Origin: VBAT01 sp036520835
GTDB lineage: Bacteria; Bacteroidota; Bacteroidia; Chitinophagales; Chitinophagaceae
DNA: 64,000 nt
Reading direction: 5' to 3'
NCBI GenBank assembly: GCA_036520835.1
Contig: DATDIX010000324.1
Location: 1-64,000, forward strand
The notes beneath the pieces were generated by a model. That model saw only the letters and a program-made list of their open reading frames with translations, did no database searches and was not told where the DNA came from. Positions 62,438 to 64,000 of the stretch are shown here, one piece after another. Position 1 is the first letter of the stretch, and the number at the start of each line of letters is the position of its first letter. Made by a program: the position numbers and the translations under genes.

Positions 62438-63360
62438 TGTTTATTAAAATGTGTCAATAGTTTTTTAACCGTTTTTCGCTTCACCAGTACGATCGTTCCG
62501 TGTTTATGTCCTTCCGGCAGTTTTACTTTGGTTGTTATCGTGTCAAAATGAACAAAATCCTTTGTCGCCGAAGCATCATATATCTTTTTCCTGTATGAAT
62601 CATAATAGATCAGCCATTCATCTTTCACTTTTACCACGGATGGCCCTTCTGTAAAATTCTCCGTGAAGGCTTTTGAAACATTCTTCCATGGCCCTAACGG
62701 GGAATCACTGAATGCAACTTTAATGTCCCTCTCCGGTCTCGTGTTATCTTTTAATACAAGCACATAATCCTTAGCTGCCTTTTTTACGATTACCGCATCG
62801 ATCACACTAAAGCCCGGATCAAGAAATAGCTTTGCCGGGGAAAAGGTTTTAAAATCTCTTGACGTTGTCACATACATCCGGTGGTTATTACTGTCTTCTT
62901 CTATGCCCCTTTCAAATCTCCCGGGGATACAGGAAGCCCAGATAATGATAAATTGTTTTTCATCCTCATCATAAAACAATTCCGGCGCCCATACATTCAC
63001 CGTCGTTGGCTCATGCGCCATAACCGGTATGAATTGCTGTTCGCTCCAGTGAACAAGGTCATTTGATGAAGCATAACCAAAACCTTTATCACCTTTCCAG
63101 CTGCTCGTCCACACCAAATGAAAAGTGCCATCCGGCGCCTGCACCATCGATGGGTCACGCATCACTTTCTGGTTACCCACTTTTGGTTGTAAAAGAACTG
63201 TATCAAAATCGCTCCAATTCTTGCCATCGAAACTGTACAACATTCGTAAACCTTCATTCGCCGGCTCATGAAATGAAGTGAAGAGATATGCTTTACCCGT
63301 ACATGCAACAGATCCAATTATCACAAAACACAAAATGATATATTGTATGACCCTCCTCAC
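62434..63360 (-). CDS. GH43-like five-bladed beta-propeller glycosidase, lipoprotein
   Basis: Protein of 308 residues. The signal peptide ends in a lipobox SVAC with Cys20. The clan F catalytic triad is visible as D69 (VMRDPSM), D188 (SVIDAVIVK) and E238 (FTEGPSVV). 'FHLVWTSSW', 'VWAPELFYDEDEKQFIIIWAS' and 'EWLIYYDSYRKK' mark the propeller blades. GH43 enzymes are mainly arabinofuranosidases and xylosidases; RG-II and arabinan side chains contain arabinose. Start and stop codons overlap both neighbours by 4 bp, so it is co-translated with the apiosidase-like gene. Confidence 0.82.
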   Translation of the reverse strand: MRRVIQYIILCFVIIGSVACTGKAYLFTSFHEPANEGLRMLYSFDGKNWSDFDTVLLQPKVGNQKVMRDPSMVQAPDGTFHLVWTSSWKGDKGFGYASSNDLVHWSEQQFIPVMAHEPTTVNVWAPELFYDEDEKQFIIIWASCIPGRFERGIEEDSNNHRMYVTTSRDFKTFSPAKLFLDPGFSVIDAVIVKKAAKDYVLVLKDNTRPERDIKVAFSDSPLGPWKNVSKAFTENFTEGPSVVKVKDEWLIYYDSYRKKIYDASATKDFVHFDTITTKVKLPEGHKHGTIVLVKRKTVKKLLTHFNKQ

Positions 63361-64000
63361 TGCTTGCTGGTTGCTTTTGATTTTTCAATGACCAATACCC
63401 AATCATTACCATCCTGTTTCTCTCCCGGCGGGTTAAATCCTTTTATATCATTCAGCCTTGCTTTATATACAACCTGTATACTACCATCTTTCGGATTGAA
63501 CCAGTAAGCATCCGTTAAACCAAAACCTAATTTTTCAGTAGCCACTTTAAAGTTTCTCCCGTTATACACATAAAACATCGCATAGCTTTTTCCCCTTGTA
63601 GCAGCAACTCTTTCATAGCGTTCACCATTATCTGTTACCAGGTCCTGTGCAGGTACACGATCGAAATAAGATCTACTATAAATGAGTTTCTTTAAATGGA
63701 TCATCTGGGTGGCGCCTTCTGCTTTGATGGTTTCCTTCCAGCCTGAAGTAACACCATAATTCGCTGTCCAGTCACCCATTTTGTTGAACTGCATTACTGC
63801 ATTTTCACCATAGGTAAACCCTGCACCACCTGCAAACACATTCCAATAAGCATAACGACGCAGATCAGCACCTTTCCAACGTAGTTGTAAACTATCATGC
63901 AATCCATGCGGAATGTTTTCATACGAAGGCTCCCCGTCCAATGTTGGTTTAACGGGTTTTAACTTGTAATCCATGTTGACATATTTCCAGTTGTCTTCCC
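63357..64000 (-). CDS. DUF4038-family glycosidase, C-terminal part (GH140 apiosidase-like; runs off right edge)
   Basis: The frame stays open to the window edge (EDNWKYVNMDYKLKPVKP...), so the ATG at 63974 is internal and the gene begins outside. The visible 214 residues are the end of a DUF4038 TIM barrel ('TLDGEPSYENIPHG', 'LRRYAYWNVFAGGAGFTYG') followed by the short C-terminal beta domain known as a putative collagen-binding domain ('AATRGKSYAMFYVYNGRNFKV', 'AYWFNPKDGSIQ', 'FNPPGEKQDGNDWVLVI'). This combination is GH140-like. The characterised Bacteroides member is an RG-II apiosidase. It is the most upstream gene seen in the unit that carries the candidate apiose pathway, a strong context match. 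DUF4038 proteins of other function exist. Confidence 0.8.
   Translation of the reverse strand, partial: EDNWKYVNMDYKLKPVKPTLDGEPSYENIPHGLHDSLQLRWKGADLRRYAYWNVFAGGAGFTYGENAVMQFNKMGDWTANYGVTSGWKETIKAEGATQMIHLKKLIYSRSYFDRVPAQDLVTDNGERYERVAATRGKSYAMFYVYNGRNFKVATEKLGFGLTDAYWFNPKDGSIQVVYKARLNDIKGFNPPGEKQDGNDWVLVIEKSKATSKQ

Noticed and set aside
1..64000. Prophage, insertion sequence, CRISPR array, tRNA or rRNA
   Set aside because: No transposase, integrase, phage structural genes, regularly spaced repeats, or tRNA- or rRNA-like sequences were recognised. A dedicated tRNA scan was not possible.

Overview
The window is almost certainly from a Bacteroidota chromosome, probably a soil or plant-associated Chitinophagaceae-like species. 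The evidence is a SusC/SusD pair, Bacteroidota-type promoters (TAnnTTTG-like -7 boxes), many glycosidases with signal peptides, an STN domain fused to an enzyme, and dispersed 'CCCCAACCCCTC..GAGAGG' repeats common in this phylum. The family-level guess is by feel only. No rRNA, tRNA, CRISPR array, phage or insertion sequence was seen.

Almost the whole window (63 kb) is one polysaccharide utilization locus on the minus strand. Only the esterase gene at 807-2252 is on the plus strand. A partial AraC-type regulator (1-493, minus) lies divergent to it. Reading in the direction of transcription (right to left) there are four probable transcription units. TU1 runs from beyond 64000 to 41222. It holds a DUF4038/GH140-type apiosidase (partial), a GH43-like enzyme, a sialidase-like two-domain protein, a sugar isomerase, a two-gene transketolase, a ribose-type ABC importer with DUF2291 protein, an FGGY kinase, an MGH1-like glycosidase, a GH2, a GH78, DUF3826, a sialidase-like BNR protein and a sodium symporter. 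TU2 (41130-32007) holds two DapA-family aldolases, an Fe-type alcohol dehydrogenase, PdxA2, a DUF1537 kinase, a symporter and an STN/esterase/AP-endonuclease-fold fusion. TU3 (31809-27129) is SusC-SusD with a clear terminator. TU4 (26784-2424) holds a beta-helix glycosidase fused to mutarotase-like domains, a Gfo/Idh/MocA oxidoreductase, a symporter, GH78, GH127, a RuBisCO-like protein, a second DUF1537 kinase, an Asp/Glu-racemase-like protein, a BASS transporter, GH2, a beta-propeller glycosidase, GH106 and DUF5703.

The enzyme set (GH106, GH78, GH127, GH141-like, GH2, apiosidase, sialidase-like) resembles known degradomes for the pectin rhamnogalacturonan II (RG-II). The unusual feature is that catabolic genes for the rare RG-II monosaccharides appear to be built into the locus. 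(a) Apiosidase, ABC importer, isomerase, FGGY kinase and split transketolase match the known non-oxidative D-apiose route. (b) Sialidase-like protein, symporter, DapA-like aldolase, Fe-ADH, DUF1537 kinase and PdxA2 would form a complete, to my knowledge undescribed, route from Dha (3-deoxy-D-lyxo-2-heptulosaric acid) through D-threonate to DHAP. Stereochemistry worked out by hand supports D-threonate as the intermediate. (c) A RuBisCO-like protein plus acid-sugar kinase next to GH127 may catabolise a branched acid sugar such as aceric acid.

The starts of TU3 and TU4 share a nearly identical 25-bp site placed exactly 35 nt before the -7 box, and a degenerate copy precedes TU2, which points to one shared regulator.
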